Assembly: GCF_001984195.1 (NCBI RefSeq)
Contig: NZ_MTQN01000012.1
Span: 744,001 to 808,000 of the forward strand
Direction: 5' to 3'
Origin: Kribbella sp. ALI-6-A
Lineage (GTDB): Bacteria > Actinomycetota > Actinomycetes > Propionibacteriales > Kribbellaceae
Length of the DNA stretch: 64,000 nucleotides
Position 1 is the stretch's first letter. Every line of letters starts with the position of its first letter. Both the position numbers and the translations under genes were made by a program. The notes under the pieces were generated by a model. It was not told the origin of the DNA. It did no database searches and saw only the letters and a program-made list of their open reading frames with translations. Below, piece after piece: positions 23,236-31,079 of the stretch.

Positions 23236-25653
23236 ATGCGCGTCAGGGAGAAGGGCGACCGCGGCGTCGTCCAGTCGGTGGTTCTGTTCCTCGGAGTGAG
23301 CGTGCTGTCAGGAGCGCTCGCGGCCGGTCTCGCGATTCCGTTCGCAGGCCTGGCCGGTTACACGACCGAGAAGACACACGAGACCCTCCAGGACCTGCCG
23401 CAGGAGCTGAAGACCGTTCCACCGGCGCGCACCAGCAAGATCGTCGCCGCCGACGGATCCCTGGTCGCGTACCTGTACGAGCAGAACCGGCAGCTGGTCC
23501 CGCTCGCCAAGGTCAACCCGATCATGCGCAAGGCGATCGTCGCGATCGAGGACGACCGGTTCTACGAGCACGGCGCGCTGGACGCGAAGGGCACGCTGCG
23601 CGCGATGCTGCGCAACCAGTCCGAGGGTTCGGTGCAGCAGGGTGGTTCGAGCATCACCCAGCAGTACGTGAAGCTGAGCCTGATCGCGAAGGCGAAGACG
23701 CCGGAGGAGTACCAGCAGGCCACCGCCTCGACGTACCAGCGCAAGATCGCCGAGCTGCGCTACGCGGTCGCGATCGAGAAGGAGTTCTCCAAGGACGAGA
23801 TCCTGGAGAAGTACCTGAACCTGGCCAACTTCGGCGACGGCGCGTACGGCGTCGAGGCGGCCGCGCGGCACTACTTCTCCACCACCGCCGCCAAGCTGAC
23901 CCTGCCCCAGGCCGCGCTGCTGGCCGGCCTGGTGAAGAACCCGACCGGCTACGACCCGACGAACAACGCCAAGCGGGCCAAGGACCGTCGCGACGTCGTG
24001 CTGCGCCGGATGCAGGAACTCAACGTGATCACCGCCAAGCAGGCCAACGACGCGATCCGGACCCCGGTCTACGACCCGAAGAAGGTCCAGGAGGTCCCGA
24101 ACGGCTGCGCCTCGTCGAAGTACCCGTTCTACTGCGAGTACGTCGTGTCGAAGCTGCTCGAGAACCCGGCCTTCGGGGCGGACGAGAAGGCGCGGTCGCA
24201 CTACATCAAGACCGCCGGCCTCACGGTGAAGACGTCGTTGGACCCCAAGATCCAGGCCGCGGCCGAAGCATCGATCAAGCAGCACAGCCGCCCCACCGAC
24301 CAGGCGGTTGCGGCGATCACGATGGTCGAGCCCGGCACCGGCCTGGTGAAGGCGATGGCGCAGAGTCGCCCGTACGGTGGGAACAAGAAGAAGGGTGAGG
24401 TCTCCTACAACTTCAACGTCGAGAAGTCCTATCCCGGCGGCTACGGCGGGTTCCAGAACGGATCGACGATGAAGGCCTTCACGATCGCGGCCGCGATCCA
24501 GAAGGGCTTTCCGCTGAACCACCGGATCAATTCACCGCGGCAGATCGACCTGACCCGGGTGAAGTTCAGTACCTGCAACGGCGTCACGCAGTCGTTCGAC
24601 AGCTACCGGCCCAGCAACTCGACGGCCGCCCAGGGCAACCTGACGATGATCGACGCCGCCCGCGCGTCGACCAACACCTACTTCCTGCAGCTGTCGAAGC
24701 AGACCGGGTTGTGCCCGATCGCGACGATCGCGCGCAATCTCGGCATCGTCGACGCGCAGACCCTTCAGCCGCTGCAGCAGGTGGTCTCGTTCACGCTGGG
24801 TAGTGCCGGTCTGGTCACCCCATTGATGCTGTCGAACGCGTACGCGACGTTCGCCGCTCGAGGGAAGTACTGCGTACCGCAGCTCATCACTCAGATCACC
24901 GGCAACAACGGCAAGCCCGTTCCGACCCCAGGCCGCAGCTGCCGGCAGGCGCTCGAGCCTGCGGTCGCCGACGGGGTGAACCGGGTCCTGCACGAGGTGA
25001 TGGAGCCGGGCGGCACCGGCGACTCGTTGAAGTTCGGCCCCAGCGACCTGGCCGGAAAGACCGGAACCATCCAGGAGAACAAGGCCGTCTGGTACGCGGG
25101 TTACTCGACCCGGCTGGCCGCCGCGTCGGTTGTCGCCGATGCGGACGTGCCGTACAAGAACCTGATCGGTCAGACCCTCGACGGCAAGAAGATGTACGAC
25201 GCCTCCGGCTCGGGAACGGCCGGTCCGGTGTGGGAGACCGCGATGCGGAAGGCGCTCGCCGGCACCCCCGAGACCCACTTCGTGCCGCCGAACGACAAGA
25301 CCGTCCGCGGCGACGTGAAGAACCTGCCGTTCGTGAACGGCATGTCGGTGCAGGACGCCACCAACAAGCTGCAGGGCGAGGGCTTCCAGGTCACCGTCGC
25401 CCCCGGCACGGTCAACTCCGAAGAAGCCGCCGGCACGGTCGCCTACACGACTCCCCGCCAGCGCGACGGAGCCCCCGAGGGGTCGCTGATCACCCTGCAC
25501 GTCTCCAACGGCAGCAACAGCCAGCAGAACCCGCCCCCGCCGCAGAACACCGTCCAGCCCCCGAACCCGCCGAACACCAGCAAACCCGGCGGCAACCCGC
25601 AATGCCCGCCGTGGCACCCGAAGTACCCGAACTGCGGCGGCGGGGGTCGCTGA
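23236..25653 (+). CDS. class A penicillin-binding protein with PASTA domain (PonA2-like)
   Basis: 805 aa, bifunctional cell-wall synthase. A short cytoplasmic N-terminus and one membrane helix (about 13-40) lead to a GT51 glycosyltransferase (EDDRFYEHGALDAKG with catalytic Glu; QGGSSITQQYVK) and a transpeptidase with Ser410-TMK413, S478-T-N480 and K608-T-G610. One PASTA repeat (about 705-755: NGMSVQDATNKLQGEGFQV) and a Pro/Asn-rich, C-terminal tail with Cys pairs follow. Same position as ponA2 (Rv3682) in M. tuberculosis. A CRP-like site and a leaderless -10 lie upstream. Confidence 0.95.
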   Translation: MRVREKGDRGVVQSVVLFLGVSVLSGALAAGLAIPFAGLAGYTTEKTHETLQDLPQELKTVPPARTSKIVAADGSLVAYLYEQNRQLVPLAKVNPIMRKAIVAIEDDRFYEHGALDAKGTLRAMLRNQSEGSVQQGGSSITQQYVKLSLIAKAKTPEEYQQATASTYQRKIAELRYAVAIEKEFSKDEILEKYLNLANFGDGAYGVEAAARHYFSTTAAKLTLPQAALLAGLVKNPTGYDPTNNAKRAKDRRDVVLRRMQELNVITAKQANDAIRTPVYDPKKVQEVPNGCASSKYPFYCEYVVSKLLENPAFGADEKARSHYIKTAGLTVKTSLDPKIQAAAEASIKQHSRPTDQAVAAITMVEPGTGLVKAMAQSRPYGGNKKKGEVSYNFNVEKSYPGGYGGFQNGSTMKAFTIAAAIQKGFPLNHRINSPRQIDLTRVKFSTCNGVTQSFDSYRPSNSTAAQGNLTMIDAARASTNTYFLQLSKQTGLCPIATIARNLGIVDAQTLQPLQQVVSFTLGSAGLVTPLMLSNAYATFAARGKYCVPQLITQITGNNGKPVPTPGRSCRQALEPAVADGVNRVLHEVMEPGGTGDSLKFGPSDLAGKTGTIQENKAVWYAGYSTRLAAASVVADADVPYKNLIGQTLDGKKMYDASGSGTAGPVWETAMRKALAGTPETHFVPPNDKTVRGDVKNLPFVNGMSVQDATNKLQGEGFQVTVAPGTVNSEEAAGTVAYTTPRQRDGAPEGSLITLHVSNGSNSQQNPPPPQNTVQPPNPPNTSKPGGNPQCPPWHPKYPNCGGGGR

Positions 25654-25666
25654 CTCCAGCACTAAT

Positions 25667-25701
25667 CGAGAGGGCCTTCCCGACCAGGGGAGGCCCTCTC
25701 G
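25667..25701 (+). terminator. terminator after the PBP gene
   Basis: CGAGAGGGCCT and AGGCCCTCTCG pair perfectly over 11 bp with a 13-nt loop, 13 bp after the stop. No T-run follows. Confidence 0.75.
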
Positions 25702-25756
25702 GCGTTGCAGGCTGCGCTGTCAGGGTGAGCCGCGACCGACGAGGAGGCGATCCGAT

Positions 25757-26365
25757 TTGACGCCCGCCGAGCAGACCACGGTCGACCGGCCGGACACGCG
25801 CCGACGGGACGGGACCGAGATGACCTTGCTGGTCGTCGCCGGGGCGGCTGTGTTGCCGTTCGGGCTGGCGAGCCTGACGTTCGGCGATCGTCTGGCTCAG
25901 GTGGATCCCACCTCCGTCGCCGTGGACCGGATCCGGCCTGGGGAACCGATCGACCTCCTGTGGATCTGGCTCCTGATGTACGCCGCGGCGATCGTGGTCC
26001 TGCTCGCGGGAGTTCCTCGACCAGGTCCGCTCTGGTCGGCGAGGGGCTCCCTGCGAGGCGCCGTCGTCCAGGCGGTCGGCGGACTGGTCGTCGCCGGCGA
26101 GACGTTTGCGGTGCACTACGCCGGCTTCTACTTCGGCGACTGCACATACGCCGGATGCTGGCCCTGGACCGAGCAAGCCGCAGCCTTGGCCGCACCAGGA
26201 GTCTCGGCCGGTCTGGCGATGCTGGTGATGGCGGTACTGGTTTGTGAAGTGCCGTGGTGGGTCCGGGCGGTCGTGCCGTTGGTGGTGTTCCTGACGACGC
26301 TCACCGTCCAGTACGCAGTCTGGGACGCGTACCTGGTACCGATCTTCCAAGCCCCACCACGATGA
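25757..26365 (+). CDS. multi-pass membrane protein of unknown function (202 aa)
   Basis: Four hydrophobic segments (about 22-42, 68-86, 98-118 plus 135-165, and 170-190) with a conserved-looking Cys pair (DCTYAGCWPW) in an external loop. The family is not recognised. Start TTG 25757 is supported by GAGGAGG 10 nt upstream; no ATG lies nearby in frame. Its C-terminal segment (LTVQYAVWDAYLVPIFQAPP) is echoed by the small downstream gene. Confidence 0.65.
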   Translation: MTPAEQTTVDRPDTRRRDGTEMTLLVVAGAAVLPFGLASLTFGDRLAQVDPTSVAVDRIRPGEPIDLLWIWLLMYAAAIVVLLAGVPRPGPLWSARGSLRGAVVQAVGGLVVAGETFAVHYAGFYFGDCTYAGCWPWTEQAAALAAPGVSAGLAMLVMAVLVCEVPWWVRAVVPLVVFLTTLTVQYAVWDAYLVPIFQAPPR

Positions 26366-26374
26366 CGCTGAAGG

Positions 26375-26503
26375 ATGCTGAAGGCAACCAAGCACCGTAG
26401 AGGTGGAAGGTCGCCGGCGCTGGTGTGGGTAGCAGCCGTGGTGTTCCAGTACGTCGTACTGGCGCCACGGCTGATCCCGTTCTTCGAAGGACCGCCGGCC
26501 TGA
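26375..26503 (+). CDS. 42-residue single-pass membrane protein
   Basis: ATG 26375 opens a 42-codon frame nine bases after the previous stop, ending at TGA 26501-26503 directly abutting the convergent GatB/YqeY-like stop. A basic start (MLKATKHRRGGR) is followed by one membrane segment, VWVAAVVFQYVVLAPRLIPF, then FEGPPA. This resembles the end of the upstream protein (QYAVWDAYLVPIFQAPP), so it looks like a duplicated tail. Translation is uncertain: GAAGG touches the ATG. It may be a decaying fragment rather than a gene. Confidence 0.45.
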   Translation: MLKATKHRRGGRSPALVWVAAVVFQYVVLAPRLIPFFEGPPA

Positions 26504-26971
26504 TCAGGCGCCGAGCTGGCGCTTCACCTCGGCGGAGACCGCGCCGCCGTCGGCCTTGCCCTTGACCTTGGGCTGGAGGGCGCCCATCACCTTGCCGATG
26601 CCGCGGGGGCCGAGTTCGGCGGCGCCGGTGGCGGCGATGGTCTCGGTGACCAGGGCGGCGATCTCCTCGGCGGTCAGTTGCTCGGGCAGGTACTCGGCGA
26701 GGATGTCCGCCTCGGCCTGTTCCTTGTCGGCGAGCTCGTCGCGGCCGGCCTCGCGGTAGGCGACGACGGACTCGCGGCGCTTCTTCGCCTCGGAGGTGAG
26801 CACGTCGAGCACCTCGGCGTCGGACAGCTCGCGGGCCTCCTTGCCGGCCACCTCGGCCTTCGTGACGGCCGTCAGCGCCATCCGCAGGGTGGACTTGCGG
26901 ATGTCGTCGCGGGCCTTGAGGGCGGCGGTCATGTCGTCGTGCAGGCGCTGCTTCAGCTCGGAGTTGGACAT
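26504..26971 (-). CDS. GatB/YqeY-domain protein
   Basis: 155 aa, stand-alone YqeY: all-helical, similar to the tail domain of the tRNA amidotransferase subunit GatB. MALTAVTKAEVAGKEARELS, AEYLPEQLTAEEI and PRGIGKVMGALQPKVKGKAD are the family blocks; the last binds tRNA in GatB. ATG 26971 begins MSNSELKQRL. It is divergent from the metallophosphoesterase across only 26 bp, so both promoters must overlap. Role in bacteria is not settled. Confidence 0.92.
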   Translation of the reverse strand: MSNSELKQRLHDDMTAALKARDDIRKSTLRMALTAVTKAEVAGKEARELSDAEVLDVLTSEAKKRRESVVAYREAGRDELADKEQAEADILAEYLPEQLTAEEIAALVTETIAATGAAELGPRGIGKVMGALQPKVKGKADGGAVSAEVKRQLGA

Positions 26972-26997
26972 AGCAGAGATTGTGGCAGGCTGGAGCA

Positions 26998-27933
26998 ATG
27001 AGTTTCCGGGGGCTGGCCACAACGTCGTTCAAGACCGCCGGCGTGATCGGCGCGCTCGGCGCCGCCTGCGTCGGGTACGCGGCGGCGATCGAGGTGCGCT
27101 GGTTCACGCTGCGCCGGTTCACCGTCCCGGTGCTGCCGGTCGGCGCGGAGCCGGTCAAGGTGCTGCACCTGTCCGACCTGCACCTGATGCCGACCCAGGA
27201 GAAGAAGATCCGCTGGGTCAACGACCTGGCCCAGCTGGAGCCCGACCTGGTCGTCACCACCGGCGACAACATCTCCTCCGCCGACTCGGTCCTCCCCCTG
27301 CTGCGCGCGTACGGCGCTCTGCTCGACCTGCCCGGCGTGTTCGTCTTCGGCTCCAACGACTACTGGAAGCCCCGGTTCAAGAACCCGGCGAACTACCTGC
27401 TGCCCGCGCAGAAGCAGCGGCACAAGCCGCACGGCCCGGACCTGCCGTACGAGGAGATGCGCAGCGCGTTCGTCGAGGCCGGCTGGGCCGACCTGAACAA
27501 CCTGAAGACCACGCTCAAGGTCAACGGCCTGCGCCTGGACTTCGCCGGCACCGACGACCCGCACATCAAGCGCGACCGGTACGACGAGGTGGCCGGCGAG
27601 GTGGACCCGGCCGCCGACCTGTCGATCGGCGTCACGCACGCGCCGTACCAGCGGGTGCTGAACGCGTTCGTCGACGACGGCTACCCGCTGATCCTGGCCG
27701 GGCACACCCACGGCGGCCAGCTCGCCGTGCCGCTGTACGGCGCTCTGGTGACCAACTGCGACCTCGACACCTCCCGGGTCAAGGGGCTCAGCACGTGGGG
27801 CCACGACGGGCGTCAGGCGGCGCTGCACGTGTCGGCCGGACTGGGCACGTCGCCGTACGCGCCGGTGCGTTTCGCGTGCCGCCCGGAGGCGACTTTGCTC
27901 ACCTTGGTGCCCCGGGTTCACGCCGGTGATTAA
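26998..27933 (+). CDS. calcineurin-like metallophosphoesterase (membrane-anchored)
   Basis: 311 aa. An N-terminal hydrophobic segment (about 8-28) anchors a phosphoesterase with the full di-metal motif set: DLHL (HLSDLHLMP), TTGDN, GSNDYW (variant of GNHD with Asn-Asp), THAPYQ and GHTHGGQ. Members related to YkuE hydrolyse UDP-diacylglucosamine or nucleotides at the envelope. ATG 26998 gives the normal length; the ATG at 26980 is not needed. Same place as Rv3683 after the PBP gene. tRNA-Pro follows. Confidence 0.93.
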   Translation: MSFRGLATTSFKTAGVIGALGAACVGYAAAIEVRWFTLRRFTVPVLPVGAEPVKVLHLSDLHLMPTQEKKIRWVNDLAQLEPDLVVTTGDNISSADSVLPLLRAYGALLDLPGVFVFGSNDYWKPRFKNPANYLLPAQKQRHKPHGPDLPYEEMRSAFVEAGWADLNNLKTTLKVNGLRLDFAGTDDPHIKRDRYDEVAGEVDPAADLSIGVTHAPYQRVLNAFVDDGYPLILAGHTHGGQLAVPLYGALVTNCDLDTSRVKGLSTWGHDGRQAALHVSAGLGTSPYAPVRFACRPEATLLTLVPRVHAGD

Positions 27934-27979
27934 CCCGATTTCGTCCCAGGCGGGACCGCATGTAAGCTGACTCCGGCTT

Positions 27980-28053
27980 CGGGCTGTGGCGCAGTTTGGT
28001 AGCGCGCGTCGTTCGGGACGACGAGGTCGCAGGTTCAAATCCTGTCAGCCCGA
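27980..28053 (+). tRNA. tRNA-Pro (CGG)
   Basis: A complete cloverleaf of 74 nt. CGGGCTG (27980) pairs with CAGCCCG (28046-28052), and A28053 is the discriminator. The anticodon loop TTCGGGA places CGG at 28014-28016. The T-arm reads GCAGGTTCAAATCCTGT. CCA is not encoded. Confidence 0.95.
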
Positions 28054-28058
28054 CAGAA

Positions 28059-28089
28059 GAGGGCGGTGACTCATCGAGTCACCGCCCTC
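28059..28089. terminator. bidirectional terminator after tRNA-Pro
   Basis: Perfect 14-bp stem, GAGGGCGGTGACTC with GAGTCACCGCCCTC, and a 3-nt loop. It lies between the tRNA and the convergent serine hydrolase gene. Confidence 0.85.
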
Positions 28090-28091
28090 AG

Positions 28092-29213
28092 TCATGTCCC
28101 GGCCCGTTGGACGACCTCGCTGAGCGGCCGCCAGAAGTACGCGAAGTCCTCCCGCGGCCCGGCCACCCACCGCTGCGAGAACACGATCCCGATCAGGTCG
28201 CGGGACGGGTCGACCCACGCGCTCGTGCCCGACCCGCCGAACCAGCCGTACCGCCCGGGCGACGTCCACGGCTCGGTCACGTCGGTGGTGACGGCAACGC
28301 CGAGGCCCCACGACAGCCCCGGGCCGCACAGCTCCGTCACTCCGGCCCGCAGCTCACCTGGCAGCTGGTCTGCCGTCAACTGCTCGCGCAACTCCCGCGG
28401 CAGCAACCGGTCGTCGGCCAGCGCGGCCAGGAACGTCAGGTAGTCCTCGACTGTCGACACCAGCCCACCACCGAAGCTGTCGAAGACCCTCGGCTGCTCG
28501 AAGGACCGGGCGTACTCCTCGTAACTCTCCCCGTCCTGGTAGACCGTCGGCAGCGGGTCACCGTCGGACTGGAAGCTGGTGGCCCGCATCCCCAGCGGAT
28601 CCGTCACCCGCTCCCGCAGTACGGCGCTCAGCGGCGCACCGGCGACCCGGCCGAGCAGGACGGAGAGCACGTCCATGCCTGCGTGGTAGAGCCAGCGAGT
28701 GCCCGGCTGGTACGCCAGCGGCACGCGGGAGAACCGCTCCATGAACTCGTCCGGCGACATCAGCGGCGGCAGCGGTCCTTGGTGCACCCGCTCGACGTAC
28801 GCCTTGGCCAGCGGCGAGTCAGCCGGCAAGGCGCCCTGCCCGAGCGTCAGCGTCAGCAGGTGCCGGACGGTGATCGGCCGGTCCGCCGGCACGGCCTGGT
28901 CCACCGGCGCGTCCGGCCTGACCAGCACTCGCGGTTCGGCCAGCTCGGGCAACCACTGGGCAACCGGGTCGTCCAGCGCGAACAGGCCGTCGGCAACCAT
29001 CGACAGAGCGAGCACTGCGCCGACGGGCTTGCTCAGCGACGCGATCCGGAAGCGGGTGCCGGTGCGCATCGGCTGGTCGGAGTCGAAGGCCAGCGTGCCG
29101 GTCGCGTAGTACGCCGGCTCCCCGGCGTACCGGATGGCGGCGGTGAAGCCAGGAGCCCAGCCGGCCGCGACCTGCCGGTCCAGGGAGCGCCAGACGGGGT
29201 CGAAGTCAGTCAT
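28092..29213 (-). CDS. beta-lactamase-fold serine hydrolase (class C/EstB type)
   Basis: 373 aa. Ser59-x-x-Lys62 (ASLSKPVG) is the catalytic pair; YHAG (near residue 195) sits at the Tyr position and a late WFGGSGTSAW takes the place of KTG. There is no signal peptide, so it is a cytoplasmic esterase or peptidase rather than a secreted beta-lactamase. ATG 29213 is chosen over GTG 29222 because a TAGCGT -10 lies 7 nt upstream (leaderless). It is divergent from lipB, with both promoters inside 38 bp. Confidence 0.87.
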   Translation of the reverse strand: MTDFDPVWRSLDRQVAAGWAPGFTAAIRYAGEPAYYATGTLAFDSDQPMRTGTRFRIASLSKPVGAVLALSMVADGLFALDDPVAQWLPELAEPRVLVRPDAPVDQAVPADRPITVRHLLTLTLGQGALPADSPLAKAYVERVHQGPLPPLMSPDEFMERFSRVPLAYQPGTRWLYHAGMDVLSVLLGRVAGAPLSAVLRERVTDPLGMRATSFQSDGDPLPTVYQDGESYEEYARSFEQPRVFDSFGGGLVSTVEDYLTFLAALADDRLLPRELREQLTADQLPGELRAGVTELCGPGLSWGLGVAVTTDVTEPWTSPGRYGWFGGSGTSAWVDPSRDLIGIVFSQRWVAGPREDFAYFWRPLSEVVQRAGT

Positions 29214-29220
29214 AACCGTC

Positions 29221-29226
29221 ACGCTA
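29221..29226 (-). promoter_or_regulatory. -10 of the serine hydrolase gene
   Basis: TAGCGT on the minus strand, 7 nt before ATG 29213. The lipB -10 is only 12 bp away on the other strand. Confidence 0.5.
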
Positions 29227-29238
29227 ATGCGAGCGACC

Positions 29239-29244
29239 TACAGT
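29239..29244 (+). promoter_or_regulatory. -10 of lipB
   Basis: TACAGT, 7 nt before the GTG at 29252; a leaderless arrangement. Confidence 0.5.
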
Positions 29245-29251
29245 TGACGGC

Positions 29252-29890
29252 GTGAGCGAGCTGCAGCGGGTGGACCTGGGTGAGGTCGAGTACGAGGTCG
29301 CGGCGAAGGACATGAAGACCTGGGTCGAGGAGCGGCAGGACGGGACGGCGGGCGACCGGTTGTTCCTGCTCAGCCATCCGCCGGTGATCACCTACGGGCC
29401 GCGCACGTCGCTGGCCGACCTGCCGCCCGAGACGGCGGCGATCCCGACCGTGGCGGTCGATCGCGGTGGATTCGCGACCTACCACGGGCCTGGGCAGCTG
29501 GTCGGCTACCTGGTGATCGACCTCAACCAGCGCGGGCCGGTCGACGTCGTCCGCTGGGTCGAGAACGGGCTGATCGCCGCGCTCGGTGAGCTCGGCTTCC
29601 CGCTCGTCCGCCGGGAGACGCCGCGCGGCGCGAGCAGCCTGGTCGGTGTCTGGACCGAGGACCACCGCAAGCTGTGCTCGATCGGGATGCGGATCCGGCG
29701 CGGCGTGACCAGCCACGGGTTCTCGATCAACGTGGATCCGGCGATGGACGTGTTTCACACGTTCACGACCTGCGGCCTGCACGACGTCACGATGGTCTCG
29801 CTGGCCGACCTCGCCGCCGAGCAGGGCCGGCCGGCCCCCACCGACGCGGAGGTCCGCGACGCCGTGGCCCGCAACCTGGGTGCCTCCTGA
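29252..29890 (+). CDS. lipB: octanoyltransferase LipB
   Basis: 212 aa. Transfers the octanoyl group from acyl carrier protein to lipoyl domains, the first step of lipoate synthesis. The signature RGGFATYHGPGQLVGYLVID is at about residues 71-90; Lys140 (RKLCSIG) and Cys174 (FTTCGL) are the catalytic pair. The GTG start is supported by a TACAGT -10 at 7 nt. lipA is not adjacent, so lipB is a single gene here, followed by an unrelated membrane protein with its own promoter. Confidence 0.96.
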   Translation: MSELQRVDLGEVEYEVAAKDMKTWVEERQDGTAGDRLFLLSHPPVITYGPRTSLADLPPETAAIPTVAVDRGGFATYHGPGQLVGYLVIDLNQRGPVDVVRWVENGLIAALGELGFPLVRRETPRGASSLVGVWTEDHRKLCSIGMRIRRGVTSHGFSINVDPAMDVFHTFTTCGLHDVTMVSLADLAAEQGRPAPTDAEVRDAVARNLGAS

Positions 29891-29895
29891 CGCAG

Positions 29896-29901
29896 TAGCC
29901 T
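29896..29901 (+). promoter_or_regulatory. -10 of the leaderless membrane-protein gene
   Basis: TAGCCT, 6 nt before ATG 29908, just after the lipB stop. Confidence 0.5.
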
Positions 29902-29907
29902 GCGCGC

Positions 29908-30339
29908 ATGGACGACGAGGACGAGGTGACCACAGCCGACCACCGGCGGTTCACCACTCCTCCGCTGCCGCCGGCGCTCGTACTGGCCGTCGTCGGTCTG
30001 CTGGCCGGGTTCGTCACGATCGGGATGGTCTGGCTGAGCGAGCGGGGCTGCGAACGGTTCCGCGACACGTCGAACTGCGGCGCCTGGGGATTCCCGCTGC
30101 TCGTGCTCACCGTGGTCGTCACGATCGTGCTCGGCGCGCTGGCCCTGAGCCGGCTCGCGATGCCGCATCCGCGACTGGTCGCGTTTCTCGGCGTCGGGTT
30201 CATGCTGCTGGTCGTGCTCGCCTTCCTCAGCGAGAACCTGTTCACCACCTGGACCCTGGTGGTCGTCCCGGTCCTGACCGCCGTTACCTTCCTGCTCGCC
30301 CACCTGCTCGCCGGACTGCTGGAGCGCGCCGATGTCTGA
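29908..30339 (+). CDS. four-helix membrane protein of unknown function (143 aa)
   Basis: An acidic N-terminus (MDDEDEVTTADHRR) precedes four membrane segments (about 23-45, 63-82, 89-107, 112-135). Two Cys (RGCERF and SNCGAW) flank the first loop. I cannot assign a family. The stop lies 8 bp inside the following CBM9-like gene, so the two are probably co-translated. Confidence 0.7.
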   Translation: MDDEDEVTTADHRRFTTPPLPPALVLAVVGLLAGFVTIGMVWLSERGCERFRDTSNCGAWGFPLLVLTVVVTIVLGALALSRLAMPHPRLVAFLGVGFMLLVVLAFLSENLFTTWTLVVVPVLTAVTFLLAHLLAGLLERADV

Positions 30340-31030
30340 TCTGCCCCGCTACAAGGCCCACCGCACCACGACCCCGCCGCCGATCGACGGCACGCTGACC
30401 CACCCGGCCTGGGCGGAGGCGGCCTGGACCAGCGACTTCGTCGACATCCGCGGCGACCAGCCGGCGCCGCCGTACCGGACCCGGGCGAAGCTCCTGTACG
30501 ACGACGAGTACCTGTACCTCGGCGCGGAGCTGGAGGAGCCGCACGTCTGGTCGACGATGACCGAACCCAACACGTTCCTGTACGAGGAGAACAACTTCGA
30601 GCTGTTCCTCGATCCGGACGGCGACCGGCAGAACTACTACGAGTTCGAGATCAACCCGCTCGGCACGATCTGGGAGCTCACCCTGCCCAAGCCATACGCC
30701 GACGGCGGCGTCGCGGTGGACCCGACCAACCTGCCCGGCCTGCGGACCGCGATCCACGTCGACGGCACGCTGAACGACCCGAGCGACGACGACGCCGGCT
30801 GGCGCGTCGAGGCGGCCTTCCCGTGGGCGGAGCTGAGCCGGCACGCCAAGGGCTCGATGCCGCCGGCACCGGGCGACGAGTGGCGGATGAACCTGATGCG
30901 GGTCGAGTGGTCGCACGACGTCGTGGACGGGGCGTACCGCAAGGGCGAGCAGCAGGACTTCTGGGTCTGGTCGCCGCAGTACGCCGTCGACATGCACCGG
31001 CCCGAGCACTGGGGTGTACTCGAGTTCTGA
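30332..31030 (+). CDS. CBM9-like carbohydrate-binding-fold protein (232 aa)
   Basis: A stand-alone domain of the carbohydrate-binding family 9-like group: IDGTLTHPAWAEAAW near the start, RTRAKLLYDDEYLYLGAELEEP, then NNFELFLDPDGDRQNYYEFEINPLGT (metal- and ligand-binding strands). It has no signal peptide, unusual for a sugar-binding domain, so it probably works in the cytoplasm or is an enzyme-like relative. The start overlaps the upstream membrane protein gene by 8 bp. Function unknown. Confidence 0.85.
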   Translation: MSDLPRYKAHRTTTPPPIDGTLTHPAWAEAAWTSDFVDIRGDQPAPPYRTRAKLLYDDEYLYLGAELEEPHVWSTMTEPNTFLYEENNFELFLDPDGDRQNYYEFEINPLGTIWELTLPKPYADGGVAVDPTNLPGLRTAIHVDGTLNDPSDDDAGWRVEAAFPWAELSRHAKGSMPPAPGDEWRMNLMRVEWSHDVVDGAYRKGEQQDFWVWSPQYAVDMHRPEHWGVLEF

Positions 31031-31079
31031 CTGGGTACCCGACCCCCGCCCGCGACCCACTGAACCCGGCGGGGTGACA

